64,000 nt of DNA from Gracilibacillus timonensis. Its GTDB lineage: Bacteria > Bacillota > Bacilli > Bacillales > Amphibacillaceae. Location: positions 212,238 to 276,237 of the forward strand of contig NZ_FLKH01000009.1 of NCBI RefSeq assembly GCF_900086715.1. The letters are read 5' to 3'. The notes under the pieces were generated by a model. That model did no database searches. It saw nothing but the letters and a program-made list of their open reading frames with translations, and was not told the DNA's origin. Numbering within the stretch: the stretch's first letter is position 1; each line of letters opens with the position of its first letter. This document shows, in pieces, positions 9,291 through 18,393 of the stretch. A program made the position numbers and the translations under genes.

Positions 9291-10022
9291 TCACTGAAAA
9301 CGTTCCGCTATAAAAGGTAAATGAGAGGATACCTCTTCTATCGTTTCTTCTGGAAGGCGAAAAGCGGTTAGCTTGTTACCAAAAACACAGCCTGTATCAA
9401 TATTGACCGTCTTATTCACGAAGCGAGCCTCCAGGACAGGTGTATGTCCATATACAATCCATTTATCTCCATGATAATGAGCGGCCCAATCCCTTCTTAC
9501 TGGTCGTCCGTCTGGTAATGTCTCCCCAGTGATATCACCATATAATACAAAGGTTTTTACCTTCCCGCCATGCTGACCAATATATTTTTCAGGGATACCG
9601 GCATGGGCAATAATGGTATGAAGCGAATCGAATGACTGATAAAGTGGCGCTTGTCGGTAGAGTGTCAACATCATCTCTTTTACTTCTTGTTTATCATGTT
9701 CATCAAGCTGTTCCCATTCTGCGACGGTAGTTTCCAAGCCATGTCTTTGCTGGACGTTATTACCGAGGAAAAAACGGTAAAGCTTGTCACAGTGGTTACC
9801 AGGCACATAGTATCCCTGTTTCTGATTCACAACGATATCATAAACAAGTCGAATGACTTCTAGTGATTGTGGACCACGATCTGTTAAATCACCAATAAAG
9901 GCGAGATTTCGATGGTCAGGGTGAACAAGTTTGCGATTCTGCCATCGATAACCTAATTTTGTCAATAAGCTAGTTAACTCTTGGTAACACCCATGAATAT
10001 CTCCGATAATATCTAGCTTCAT
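9291..10022 (-). CDS. prpE: Bis(5'-nucleosyl)-tetraphosphatase PrpE
   Basis: Metallophosphatase that cleaves diadenosine tetraphosphate; in Bacillus it is linked to spore germination. Motifs of the calcineurin-like fold are present: [30 protein letters not shown] and VYGHTP. I place the start at the ATG at 10022 because family members begin [11 protein letters not shown]; an ATG 9 bases upstream (10031) is the alternative. It is convergent with yjbO and lies 28 bases downstream of rodA on the same strand. Confidence 0.93.
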   Translation of the reverse strand: MKLDIIGDIHGCYQELTSLLTKLGYRWQNRKLVHPDHRNLAFIGDLTDRGPQSLEVIRLVYDIVVNQKQGYYVPGNHCDKLYRFFLGNNVQQRHGLETTVAEWEQLDEHDKQEVKEMMLTLYRQAPLYQSFDSLHTIIAHAGIPEKYIGQHGGKVKTFVLYGDITGETLPDGRPVRRDWAAHYHGDKWIVYGHTPVLEARFVNKTVNIDTGCVFGNKLTAFRLPEETIEEVSSHLPFIAERFQ

Positions 10023-10049
10023 TAGCTCCATTCCCTTCTTTGTCTGAAT

Positions 10050-11240
10050 TTATGATTCATCAAACATATAATCTTTGGTATGATAATAGACGCTTAAGGC
10101 GATGCCGATCGCTAACATGTACGTTAAAATGGAATTCCCTCCATAACTAATAAAGGGAAGCGGCAGACCCGTTACAGGAAGAAGTTGTACAAGCATGCCA
10201 ATGTTTTGAAATACTTGATAGGTAAATAAACCGATAATGCCAGTAATCATGTAAGTAGCGAACGGGTCTTTACACTTTAAGGCGATAAAAATCAATCGAT
10301 AAATAAGTAAAAAGTAAACCAGTATCAAAATGCTGGAGCCAAAGAAACCAAATTGCTCGGCAATTGCAGAGAAGATGATATCCGTATGGTATTCCGGTAT
10401 TCGGGTTGTCATTTCAAAGCCCCCAATACCTTTGCCAATCAATTGACCAGAACCGATAGTGAGCATCGCTCTGACAACCTGATAGGCACCATCTTGGGCA
10501 AATTCATCAGGAGTTAGCCAACCTTGAAAACGAGAAACAATATGAGACATTCCGTTATCATAAAAGAACTGATTGACGGCGTCCGTATAGTGTAAATAAA
10601 GATAAATCATGGCAACGAAGCCAATAAAGATGCTTCCTCCTATTACCAAGATGATACGCCATTTGATACCTGATACTAAGATCATACAAATGGTGATGGC
10701 GCCTAATACAAGTACTGCACCATAATCTGGCTGTTGTGCTAGAAAGGCCATTGGTATAAGAGCAGTAATGACCATTTTTGCTAGTAACCATAAGTCCATT
10801 TTGATGGTGTGCTCTGGATATTTTTCATTATGGATGGCCATCAGATGAGCGAGAAAAATAAGTAAGAAAACTTTTATAAATTCAGCTGGTTGTAAGGTCC
10901 CTATTATAGGAAATTTAAACCAGCCCCAGGCACCATTTACGGTGGTGGCAATGCCAGGAGGAAAATGAAAATATAACATAACAAGTGACAGTACCCCTAA
11001 ACCATAAAGTATAATCGACACTTGCCGAAGCCTATCGTAATCAAACACAATCATAACGGCGGCGATCATAGAACCAGCAATATACCATACGATTTGTTTT
11101 AAATACATATTCTGGTATAAAGGGTTTTGGTTTAAATAGGGATTGAGGGTATATAAGGTAAATACGCTAATAATGGCAAGTAGAATAACAATTAATATTA
11201 AGGCGTAGTCAATCTTTGATTTATTATTTTGTTCAAACAT
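10050..11240 (-). CDS. rodA: FtsW/RodA/SpoVE-family cell wall polymerase, RodA-like
   Basis: Membrane peptidoglycan glycosyltransferase of the SEDS family, here most like the elongation protein RodA. About ten hydrophobic helices fill its 396 aa. SEDS hallmarks are GTLQPAEFIKVFLLIFLA, DYGAVLVL, GIGGFEMTTRIPEYHTDIIFSAIAEQFGFFG and PVTGLPLPFISYGGNS. The ATG at 11240 follows AAAGGTC at good spacing; the longer frame to 11390 has no such support. Its upstream region holds a copy of a dispersed repeat (11316-11482). Confidence 0.9.
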   Translation of the reverse strand: MFEQNNKSKIDYALILIVILLAIISVFTLYTLNPYLNQNPLYQNMYLKQIVWYIAGSMIAAVMIVFDYDRLRQVSIILYGLGVLSLVMLYFHFPPGIATTVNGAWGWFKFPIIGTLQPAEFIKVFLLIFLAHLMAIHNEKYPEHTIKMDLWLLAKMVITALIPMAFLAQQPDYGAVLVLGAITICMILVSGIKWRIILVIGGSIFIGFVAMIYLYLHYTDAVNQFFYDNGMSHIVSRFQGWLTPDEFAQDGAYQVVRAMLTIGSGQLIGKGIGGFEMTTRIPEYHTDIIFSAIAEQFGFFGSSILILVYFLLIYRLIFIALKCKDPFATYMITGIIGLFTYQVFQNIGMLVQLLPVTGLPLPFISYGGNSILTYMLAIGIALSVYYHTKDYMFDES

Positions 11241-11315
11241 TTTTTTGACCTTTCTTTCTTGAAAATAGTAGACTATGTCTAGTATAGTGTAAAAATAGTT
11301 TTTTGAGAAATAATA

Positions 11316-11482
11316 TAGGTAAGTTGAATGAAATAATCTCTCATTGATCTGATATTTGCTCTTGATCCATTCGTGTGAATGGTCATTCACACGAATGGAT
11401 CAAACTAGATTATCAAGAAATAATGGGAGCAAAGACTTATTTATAACACGGTTTTTGTTACATTTATAAGTTCAACTTATCT
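11316..11482. repeat. MITE-like dispersed repeat, copy A (about 165 bp)
   Basis: The ends share an inverted TAAGTTGAA core: GGTAAGTTGAATGAAAT on the left, and the right end reads inward as GATAAGTTGAACTTATAAATG. The centre is a perfect palindrome TTGATCCATTCGTGTGAAT / ATTCACACGAATGGATCAA. Related copies are at 37000-37136 and, shortened, at 47811-47880. No coding capacity. Confidence 0.75.
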
Positions 11483-11623
11483 AGCTATTTTTGCTTGCTT
11501 TGTTTCAAGTTTTCGTCTTGGGCTTGGCAGTATTTAGTTTTGCCAAAAAAGGTGTAAAATTTACGTATTTTTTTTCAAGTTGTGTTATTCTGTTTACATC
11601 TTATTTGTTTTATTGCAGTGTAA

Positions 11624-11757
11624 CTGGCTGTCAGAACCACCCTTCAAGAAATAACGTTTCTAATGAGGGTGTCTAACAGTCAGTAATGATTTCATTGCTT
11701 CAACTAACATGCAGTGGGGAGAATCCCTGCCCTGCGTGAAGTTTCACCTGATGAAAC
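11624..11757 (+). promoter_or_regulatory. Structured leader RNA upstream of mgtE
   Basis: Three helices lie in the 5' region. The first is a long arm: CTGGCTG 11624-11630 with CAGTCAG 11677-11683, then CACCCT 11638-11643 with AGGGTG 11666-11671, then AGAAA 11647-11651 with TTTCT 11657-11661, separated by small internal loops. The second is CATGCAG 11708-11714 with CTGCGTG 11732-11738, enclosing GGGA/TCCC. The third is GTTTCA/TGAAAC at 11741-11757. No terminator-like U-run follows. I do not recognise the M-box or another known Mg2+ riboswitch sequence. Between 11483 and 11623 I see only an A/T-rich region and a possible weak promoter near 11590. Confidence 0.55.
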
Positions 11758-11809
11758 AAATGAAGGAAGAGAACAACAAGAGACTTGCTTAGAACAGGGG
11801 GTTGAGATC

Positions 11810-13174
11810 ATGGAACATTTAGAAAAGCAGGAGCGAATGGCAATGTGGGATAAAATAGAACAGGCACTGATTAACGAACAAATCAGTCAGTTTCGTGCCG
11901 AGTTTTTGGCATTACATCCCTATGATCAAGCCAAAATATTCGAAGAACAATCTGAGGAGATTCGTTTCTTAATTTATTCATATTTATCCCCGGAAGAAAT
12001 GGCAGAAGTAATTGAGAATGTAGATCATGACTTAGTTACCACCTTTATTACGGAAATGGTGCCTGCTTTTGCTGCCAAAGTGCTGGAATTTATGTCGATT
12101 GATGATGCAGTAGATATTCTAAATGAGTTAGATAACAATAAATTGGTCAGCTTTCTAACGATTATGGAGCCAAAGTCTTCTGCTGAGATTAAGAAGTTAT
12201 TGCACTTTGAAGAGAAAACAGCTGGAAGTATTATGACGACAGAATTTGTCGTGATTCATACAGAGATGACGGTCAAGGAAGCAATGCGGCATTTGCGTAA
12301 AGAAGCGCCAGACGCAGAGACGATTTATTATATTTATGTAGTGGATTCCTATAAGCGTTTGGTCGGGGTTATTTCCTTAAGAGACCTTATCATTGCTGAA
12401 GGGTCGCTGAAGATTCATGAAGTGATGAGTGAAAGAGTGGTTTCGGTACCAGCGGGAGAAGATCAAGAGGATATTGCTCAAATGATGCGTGACTATGACT
12501 TTCTAGCCCTGCCAGTAGTTGATTTTCAAAACCATTTATTAGGGATCATTACCGTTGATGATATTATGGATGTTATGGAAGAAGAGGCAAGCGATGACTA
12601 TTCCAAGCTGGCCGGTATTTCTGATGTGGAAAGCAGTGGTGACACGGCTATTTCATCAGCAAAGAAACGGTTGCCATGGTTGATTATCTTATTATTTTTA
12701 GGAATGGTGACGGCGAGTGTAATCGGGCGTTTTGAGGCGACATTAGAACAAGTGGCGATATTGGCTGTATTTATTCCTTTAATTGCTGGTATGGCTGGTA
12801 ATACAGGTACACAAGCCTTAGCGGTTGCTGTAAGAAGTATTTCAACAGGGGAGATGGATAAGAGAGGGAAGGCCTCGGTTATTTGGCAAGAAGCGAAAAC
12901 AGGTGTTATCACAGGTCTTTCATGTGGTGTGATTATTACCTTGCTAATTGCCTTCTGGTATAGCGACTTCTTCTTAGGTTTACTAGTGGGCATTTCCATT
13001 ATGGCTACCCTTTTAGTAGCAACCATTTCTGGTGCTGTGATTCCTTTGATCATGCACCGCCTAAATATTGACCCTGCAGTTGCCTCTGGGCCATTTATTA
13101 CCACACTTAATGATTTAATATCCATTTTTATTTATTTTGGTCTGGCAACGGCATTTATGAGTTTTTTAATTTAG
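11810..13174 (+). CDS. mgtE: Magnesium transporter MgtE
   Basis: Homodimeric Mg2+ channel in the cytoplasmic membrane. Order of parts: an N-terminal helical domain (residues 20-125), a CBS pair (SIMTTEFVVIHTEMTVKEAM and HEVMSERVVSVPAGEDQEDIAQMM), a linker helix, then five membrane helices including IPLIAGMAGNTGTQALAVAVR and PFITTLNDLISIFIYFGLATAFM, which line the pore. I start at 11810 because GGGGGTTGAG lies at the right distance; the longer frame from 11714 runs through the folded leader. Length is 454 aa. yjbQ follows within 25 bases, probably in one operon. Confidence 0.94.
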   Translation: MEHLEKQERMAMWDKIEQALINEQISQFRAEFLALHPYDQAKIFEEQSEEIRFLIYSYLSPEEMAEVIENVDHDLVTTFITEMVPAFAAKVLEFMSIDDAVDILNELDNNKLVSFLTIMEPKSSAEIKKLLHFEEKTAGSIMTTEFVVIHTEMTVKEAMRHLRKEAPDAETIYYIYVVDSYKRLVGVISLRDLIIAEGSLKIHEVMSERVVSVPAGEDQEDIAQMMRDYDFLALPVVDFQNHLLGIITVDDIMDVMEEEASDDYSKLAGISDVESSGDTAISSAKKRLPWLIILLFLGMVTASVIGRFEATLEQVAILAVFIPLIAGMAGNTGTQALAVAVRSISTGEMDKRGKASVIWQEAKTGVITGLSCGVIITLLIAFWYSDFFLGLLVGISIMATLLVATISGAVIPLIMHRLNIDPAVASGPFITTLNDLISIFIYFGLATAFMSFLI

Positions 13175-13196
13175 TTTGGAAGGAGTTACGGGAGAT

Positions 13197-15056
13197 ATGG
13201 AACACGGAGAATCAGTTAGCTCTTTATTGATTGTAGTAGTAGCGGCTTTATTAACACCGCTCATTTTACATCGTTTAAAGATAAAATTCCTTCCCGTTGT
13301 AGTAGCTGAGATTATTATCGGTCTCATTATAGGCTATAGCGGTTTTGATTTGGTAGATGAAAGCAATTGGCTAGAGATATTATCCACATTGGGCTTTATT
13401 TTTCTCATGTTTTTAAGTGGACTGGAGATAGATTTCACCATCTTTTCGAGTAAAAGACAAAAACGCAAAGTGAAAAATGGTGATGAGAAAAATATGCCCA
13501 ATCCCGTTGCCTTAGCGTCTTTAGTTTTTGTGGGGATTTTTATCGTTTCCTTTTTATTATCCTATTTATTTGTTGTGTTGGGTTTTATTGATAATGTATT
13601 TTTAATGACATTAATCATTTCGACCATATCCTTAGGGGTAGTAGTACCGACGCTTAAAGAAGCGCAAGCGATGCAAACAACCGTTGGACAAACGATATTA
13701 TTAATTGCGGTCATTGCTGATTTAGCTACTATGATTCTTTTGGCTGTATTTGTTTCCTTTTACAGTGAAGGGACCGGAAATATGTGGTTGTTGCTGATTC
13801 TTTTTGCTGTTGGCATTTTGCTGTATTTCCTAGGGAACTATTTCCGCAAGCAATCCTTTGTCGAGGCAATGTCCAAGGGTACGATTCAAATCGGGACACG
13901 AGCAGTGTTTACCCTGATTATGTTCTTGGTTGCTTTATCTGAATCGGTAGGGGCAGAAAATATTCTTGGTGCATTCTTAGCAGGTGCCTTGGTGTCCTTA
14001 TTATCACCAAACCAAGAATTAATTCAAAAATTGGATAGTTTTGGTTATGGTTTCTTCATTCCAATTTTCTTTGTGATGGTAGGGGTAGAATTAGATTTAT
14101 GGGCACTTTTTGAAGAGCCGAGAGTCTTAATTCTTATTCCACTTCTATTCATAGCTTTGCTCGTGTCGAAAGTGATCCCAGTTGCTATACTAAAGAAGTG
14201 GTATGACACAAATACTGTTATTGCAGCAAGTATGTTGCTTACTTCCACCTTATCCTTAGTGATTGCGGCGGCGACCATTGGAGAGAGAATGGAGATTATT
14301 ACGAGTGAAATGCATGGGGCACTTGTGTTGGTGGCGGTATTATCTTGCATTATCACACCTGCACTCTTTAAGAAATTTTATGTCAATCAAGAAGAAGCGG
14401 ACCATCAGTTATCAGTTGCTTTTATTGGTATTAATCAAGCAACAATGCCCGTTATTCGGGAGCTGGATGCCGATGATTTCGAGGCGCATTTATTCCATAC
14501 CAAGTTAGAAAAGCTGGATGATGATAAGGTCACACGCTCCGCCTTTCATATTAATGAATTAGATAACTATGATTTGACTACACTAGAAGATAGCGGTGTG
14601 TTTGAACATGATATCGTTGTGGTCACTACTGGAGATGAAGTGAAGAATAAAGAAATTGCCAGCTTTGCTAAGGAAAAAGAAGTGGAACGAGTGATCGCTC
14701 GTATTGAAACAAGTGTGGTAGAGAAGGAATTAAAGGAGATTGGGGTAGATGTATTCTCTGTTATACTGTCTACGAAGACATTATTAAAGGCCTTGATTGA
14801 GTCACCAAATGTAGCGAATATCTTTACACAACAGGAAAGTGCGCTCTATGAAATTAATATGAATAATAGTCGCTATGAAGGAACGCGCTTAAGGGAATTT
14901 CCATTTACAGGAGATGTCATTATGGTACGGATATTCCGTGGCCATGATTCGATCGTCCCTCATGGTGAGACGGAATTACGCTTGCAAGATCGATTAGTAG
15001 TAACAGGTTCAGCTCAATACGCAGAGGAACTGCGTCAACTATTAGAACATGTTTAG
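13197..15056 (+). CDS. yjbQ: CPA2-family cation/proton antiporter with TrkA domains (YjbQ-like)
   Basis: Membrane antiporter (Na+ or K+ for H+) with a regulatory tail. Roughly twelve helices span residues 5-400, with the family regions FLSGLEIDFTIF, SIISTISLGVVVPTL-type helix and NILGAFLAGALVSLLS. Residues 410-530 form a TrkA-N-like nucleotide-binding domain, and 545-619 a TrkA-C domain (LREFPFTGDVIMVRIFRG, LQDRLVVTGSAQY). The ATG at 13197 fits the upstream GGAAGGAG better than the TTG at 13176. It lies just downstream of mgtE, suggesting joint ion-stress control. A terminator follows. Confidence 0.9.
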   Translation: MEHGESVSSLLIVVVAALLTPLILHRLKIKFLPVVVAEIIIGLIIGYSGFDLVDESNWLEILSTLGFIFLMFLSGLEIDFTIFSSKRQKRKVKNGDEKNMPNPVALASLVFVGIFIVSFLLSYLFVVLGFIDNVFLMTLIISTISLGVVVPTLKEAQAMQTTVGQTILLIAVIADLATMILLAVFVSFYSEGTGNMWLLLILFAVGILLYFLGNYFRKQSFVEAMSKGTIQIGTRAVFTLIMFLVALSESVGAENILGAFLAGALVSLLSPNQELIQKLDSFGYGFFIPIFFVMVGVELDLWALFEEPRVLILIPLLFIALLVSKVIPVAILKKWYDTNTVIAASMLLTSTLSLVIAAATIGERMEIITSEMHGALVLVAVLSCIITPALFKKFYVNQEEADHQLSVAFIGINQATMPVIRELDADDFEAHLFHTKLEKLDDDKVTRSAFHINELDNYDLTTLEDSGVFEHDIVVVTTGDEVKNKEIASFAKEKEVERVIARIETSVVEKELKEIGVDVFSVILSTKTLLKALIESPNVANIFTQQESALYEINMNNSRYEGTRLREFPFTGDVIMVRIFRGHDSIVPHGETELRLQDRLVVTGSAQYAEELRQLLEHV

Positions 15057-15057
15057 C

Positions 15058-15100
15058 AAAACAACCCTGTATCATTTACGAATGGTGCAGGGTTGTTTTA
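15058..15100 (+). terminator. Terminator after yjbQ
   Basis: Long hairpin AAAACAACCCTG...CAGGGTTGTTTT whose inner part (CATT/AATG) also pairs, placed immediately after the stop codon. Confidence 0.85.
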
Positions 15101-15130
15101 CACTAGAGGTAAGAAAGGGGTGAAGCGATA

Positions 15131-15523
15131 ATGAAGAAGATTATTTTGTTTGATGGGGTCTGTAATTTCTGTAATGGCAGTGTACAATTTGTTATTAAGC
15201 GTGATCCGAAGGTGAAATTCCAGTTTGCCTCACTGCAAAGTCAGGTTGGCAAACAGCTGGTTGAACAATATCAAATATCTGCTGATCTGGATAGTTTGAT
15301 CTTGATCGAAGGAGATGACTATTACCAACAGTCGACGGCGGCTTTGAAAATAGTTTCTTCTTTGTATCGTCTCTATCCTCTTTTGACCGTTTTTCGATTG
15401 ATTCCTCGCTTCCTTCGTGATCCGATCTATCGAATGATTGCCAATAACCGTTATCGTTGGTTTGGCAAAAGCGAACACTGTATGATACCCAAACCAGAGG
15501 ATAAAGATCGATTTATTGAGTGA
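15131..15523 (+). CDS. DCC-family thiol-disulfide oxidoreductase-like protein
   Basis: Small protein of 130 aa with the family signature DGVCNFCNGSVQFVIKRDP at residues 7-25 (DxxCxxC). Downstream motifs FASLQSQ, DSLILIEGDDYYQQSTAALKI and YRWFGKSEHCMIP complete the DCC family (B. subtilis YuxK type). The fold is thioredoxin-like, but the physiological substrate is unknown. It has a clear ribosome binding site (AAAGGGGTGAAG) and probably its own transcript, since a terminator precedes it. A bidirectional terminator separates it from the convergent transporter. Confidence 0.9.
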   Translation: MKKIILFDGVCNFCNGSVQFVIKRDPKVKFQFASLQSQVGKQLVEQYQISADLDSLILIEGDDYYQQSTAALKIVSSLYRLYPLLTVFRLIPRFLRDPIYRMIANNRYRWFGKSEHCMIPKPEDKDRFIE

Positions 15524-15540
15524 GGATTTTACGTCAATAA

Positions 15541-15572
15541 AAAACCAAGGCTGATCAAAGCCTTGGTTTTTA
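15541..15572. terminator. Bidirectional terminator
   Basis: AAAACCAAGGCT / AAGCCTTGGTTTT with a short loop, between the convergent DCC gene and the BCCT transporter gene. Confidence 0.9.
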
Positions 15573-15574
15573 TA

Positions 15575-17125
15575 TTATCTTTCCGCTCTTTGTCTTTTTT
15601 TCGGTCCGCTTCGGAGTGTATATTGTCTAGCCTCTTCTCTAAATGCCTTCACAATTGATAGAATAACCATAATCATGATGATCGCAAACGGAAAGGCCGC
15701 AATGATCGAAGCGGTTTGTAAGGCACCAAGCCCACCTTGCCATAATAGCACGGCAGCAGTACCGGATTGAATGATACCCCAAACGACTTTGATTTGAAAG
15801 CTAGGGTTTAGTGTACCGTTCATCGTCTGTGTACCTAATACAAAAGTTGCCGAATCGGCTGACGTAATAAAGAAGGTACTAATTAATATAACAGTAAGGA
15901 TAGAAAGCAAGATAGAAAAAGGTACATTTTCTAGTAAGGTGAACAATGCTGCTTCTTCACCTAGGTCGTTTATGACACCCATAATATCGACCCCTTGCTC
16001 CATCTCAAGGGAAATTGCTGAACCGCCGAAGACACTAAACCACAATCCACCAAAGATGGTTGGGACTAATAATACACCTACGACAAATTCACGTACCGTA
16101 CGTCCTCGTGATACACGGGCAATAAAAGTCCCGACAAACGGTGACCAAGCGATCCACCATGCCCAGTAAAAGATAGTCCAGTCCTGTAACCAGCTTGAAT
16201 TGTCTTCACTAAATGGTGCCATACGAAAGCTCATTTCTGGGAGATTCGATACATAGGAACCTAAGGTAGTTGTAAAGAAATTCATAATAAAATTAGTAGG
16301 ACCTGCAAATAATAGGAATAACATTAATAGGATAGCTACCACAATATTAGTGGTACTTAAATATTTAATCCCTTTATTCAGTCCTGTCAAGGCTGAAGTC
16401 ATGTATAATACGGTAACAACTGCAATAATAATTAACTGTAGACCAATGGTATTCGTAACAGAGCCGGTAATAAATTCAATACCACTACCGATTTGTTGTG
16501 CACCAAGCCCTAAAGAAGTTGCCACACCAAATACGGTAGCAAAAACGGCAATCACGTTAATCGTAGTACCGAAGCCGCCATTCATTTTATTACCAAATAA
16601 CGGTTTTAAGGTACTACTAATTAATCCAGGCTCGTCCTTTCGAAACTGGAAATAGGCCAATGCCAAAGCTAGTGTCGCATAAACAGCCCATGGGTGAAAG
16701 CCCCAATGGAAGAAACTATGCTGCATAGCAACACGTGCTGCTTCCGCCTCATTTGCGGTCGGATAGGGAGGTGTATGTAGGTGTGAAATAGGTTCCGCAG
16801 CCCCCCAGAAAACCAGACCAATTCCCATTCCTGCACTAAATAACATACCAAACCATGTTAAATAATTATATTCAGGTTTATCGGAATCCTTTCCTAAGAC
16901 AATATTACCGTACTTAGAAACGATAAGAAAGATAGCAAAACCTACAAATACCGTTGCAATTAACAAGTAAAACCAACCAAAACGAGTAACTAAGAAACCT
17001 TGAATAAGACCAGTAATATGATCAAGATTCCATGTTGGCCATACACTTCTGGGGACTATTCCCCAGATGATAAATGCTAGACAGATAGCTAACGAGATAT
17101 AAAACACTGGCGATACTTTTTTCAT
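15575..17125 (-). CDS. opuD: BCCT-family glycine betaine (choline/carnitine) transporter, OpuD-like
   Basis: Sodium-coupled importer of compatible solutes, about 516 aa with twelve helices. BCCT hallmarks include FSAGMGIGLVFWGAAEPISH, FFHWGFHPWAVYATLALALAYFQFRK and the tryptophan-rich segment WTIFYWAWWIAWSPFVGTFIARVSRGRTVREFV. It would protect cells against osmotic stress. The ATG at 17125 is favoured by AAAGGATG at proper spacing; the in-frame ATG at 17149 lacks a site. The tail is basic (RSGPKKRQRAER), as in osmotically regulated members. Confidence 0.93.
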   Translation of the reverse strand: MKKVSPVFYISLAICLAFIIWGIVPRSVWPTWNLDHITGLIQGFLVTRFGWFYLLIATVFVGFAIFLIVSKYGNIVLGKDSDKPEYNYLTWFGMLFSAGMGIGLVFWGAAEPISHLHTPPYPTANEAEAARVAMQHSFFHWGFHPWAVYATLALALAYFQFRKDEPGLISSTLKPLFGNKMNGGFGTTINVIAVFATVFGVATSLGLGAQQIGSGIEFITGSVTNTIGLQLIIIAVVTVLYMTSALTGLNKGIKYLSTTNIVVAILLMLFLLFAGPTNFIMNFFTTTLGSYVSNLPEMSFRMAPFSEDNSSWLQDWTIFYWAWWIAWSPFVGTFIARVSRGRTVREFVVGVLLVPTIFGGLWFSVFGGSAISLEMEQGVDIMGVINDLGEEAALFTLLENVPFSILLSILTVILISTFFITSADSATFVLGTQTMNGTLNPSFQIKVVWGIIQSGTAAVLLWQGGLGALQTASIIAAFPFAIIMIMVILSIVKAFREEARQYTLRSGPKKRQRAER

Positions 17126-17738
17126 CGAATCATCCTTTCTGGTTGCCATGAATTTTCCATGTTGTATAAGTCCACAGTATACCTTACCCTTAATATCACA
17201 TTTTATTCGTTTTTGAACATAACGTTTTGTATTCTAGCAAACTTTCATATATGAATTCAAGTATTAATTATTCAATGATAATTAGAGGAATGACCTTAAC
17301 TATCATCACCATGCACCTTGCAGCTACTTTAAAAAATATTGCATTTATTCGTAATTATCGTCAACAGAAATATAAATCAACTATAACATATTTAGGATTA
17401 TATGGATTTAACGTATAAAATGATAACTGAAAATAAACGGTTTGTTAATAGATAAAAAATCCTCATTGAAACAGGATAATAGAGAATAGATATTTTCTTA
17501 GTCGAGGAGAAAATTGTGCTTAAACCCGCCCGTTCTTTTATAGATAACTCAAAGAAGCAACTGCACTTCCGATGAGCTCATGGTCAATATCGTTCTAAAT
17601 CCTATTATGCCATGGATCGCCTATTTTCTTAAAATAAAAAAGTCCTTTCCAGATAGAAAGGACGATACACATGTTGTGTTAAGCAAAAAAACAGAAATAC
17701 AACAGCCTAAAGGAAGGTGACAGACACCTGGCTGAATC
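17126..17738. other. Gene-poor stretch with a degenerate repeat and a terminator
   Basis: No convincing gene. A 63-codon frame at 17227 has no ribosome binding site. The minus strand of about 17545-17620 matches 47590-47645 (CATAATAGGAnnnAGAACGATnTTGAnCATGAG), so both look like worn copies of one repeat or mobile-element remnant. The hairpin at 17640-17664 ends the coat gene transcript. Confidence 0.5.
17628..17665 (-). terminator. Terminator of the first CotZ-like gene
   Basis: On the minus strand GTCCTTTC...GAAAGGAC is followed by TTTTTTATTTT, about 75 bases after the stop codon. Confidence 0.75.
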
Positions 17739-18221
17739 TTATAATACTGAAACAGCCGGCAAACAAGTAATCGCACAGAAACAAGATAAATCTACTGTGA
17801 TACAAATACCTGTACGCTCCAAATCCTGCACTTCTTCATTATCTAATTGTTCACAAGGACTGTGACAGGCATTATCCTGATTATCAAACACCAATAACTC
17901 CAATACAGCACAGCAGTCATCATTTACTTCACTCACACGGAAAACGAAAGAACTGAAGCACTCGAAACGTCGGGAAGAACCATCAATTTCGGCACCGAAT
18001 CCTTTAAATGGCTGCCCCTTTTTATTATATAGGATAAAAGGTACCGTATCTAACCCATTGCCACTCCCTGGAGATACCAAGTTTTGAATTGATTGTGAAC
18101 AGCTCACATCACAATGTTGATCGATGACATTATCCTGAGCATCGGCTATGGCGCGAACTACTTCACAGACACAATCATTATTGCTCTCTGGTTGTTGTTG
18201 ACAACTATCTACTTTTCCCAT
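17739..18221 (-). CDS. cotZ: Spore coat/exosporium protein, CotY/CotZ/ExsY family (copy 1)
   Basis: Cysteine-rich structural protein of the spore outer crust or exosporium; the family self-assembles into cross-linked two-dimensional lattices. Recognisable blocks are DCVCEVVRAIADAQDNV, CDVSCSQSIQNLV, TVPFILYNKKGQPFKGFGA, FVFRVSEVNDDCCAVLELL and the strongly conserved end GICITVDLSCFCAITCLPAV. About 160 aa. A sigma-K-like promoter lies 40 bases upstream, divergent from cotO, as in Bacillus coat clusters. It is paralogous to the gene at 22477-22932. Confidence 0.92.
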   Translation of the reverse strand: MGKVDSCQQQPESNNDCVCEVVRAIADAQDNVIDQHCDVSCSQSIQNLVSPGSGNGLDTVPFILYNKKGQPFKGFGAEIDGSSRRFECFSSFVFRVSEVNDDCCAVLELLVFDNQDNACHSPCEQLDNEEVQDLERTGICITVDLSCFCAITCLPAVSVL

Positions 18222-18261
18222 TTAAAAAACACTCCTTTTACTAAGCTTTTGTCACAATATT

Positions 18262-18289
18262 AATGTATGGCGATAACACAGCAAGCGTA
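18262..18289 (-). promoter_or_regulatory. Sigma-K-like promoter for cotZ copy 1
   Basis: On the minus strand CATACATT fits the CATAnnnT -10 element, with an AC about 17 bases upstream (TATACGC). This is the pattern of mother-cell sigma-K promoters. Confidence 0.5.
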
Positions 18290-18334
18290 TAGACGATTGT
18301 CACCCATCTAAAGAAAAAATGGAGAAAATGTCTC

Positions 18335-18361
18335 ACCAAGTCTAGGCAGATAACATATAAT
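18335..18361 (+). promoter_or_regulatory. Sigma-K-like promoter for cotO
   Basis: CATATAAT at 18354-18361 with AC at 18335-18336, the expected sigma-K spacing. It points away from the cotZ promoter. Confidence 0.5.
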
Positions 18362-18393
18362 GGAACAGATGAAGAGTGAAAGGGGTCATGATA

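Noticed and set aside
11491..11676. 61-codon hydrophobic frame upstream of mgtE
   Set aside because: TTG start without ribosome binding site; it runs through the leader helices and is better explained as non-coding.
11714..11809. N-terminal extension of MgtE by 32 codons
   Set aside because: Overlaps strong RNA helices and lacks a ribosome binding site; ATG 11810 has GGGGG at good spacing and gives the family length.
17227..17418. 63-codon frame downstream of the BCCT gene
   Set aside because: No ribosome binding site, biased to random AT-rich codons, no recognisable pattern.
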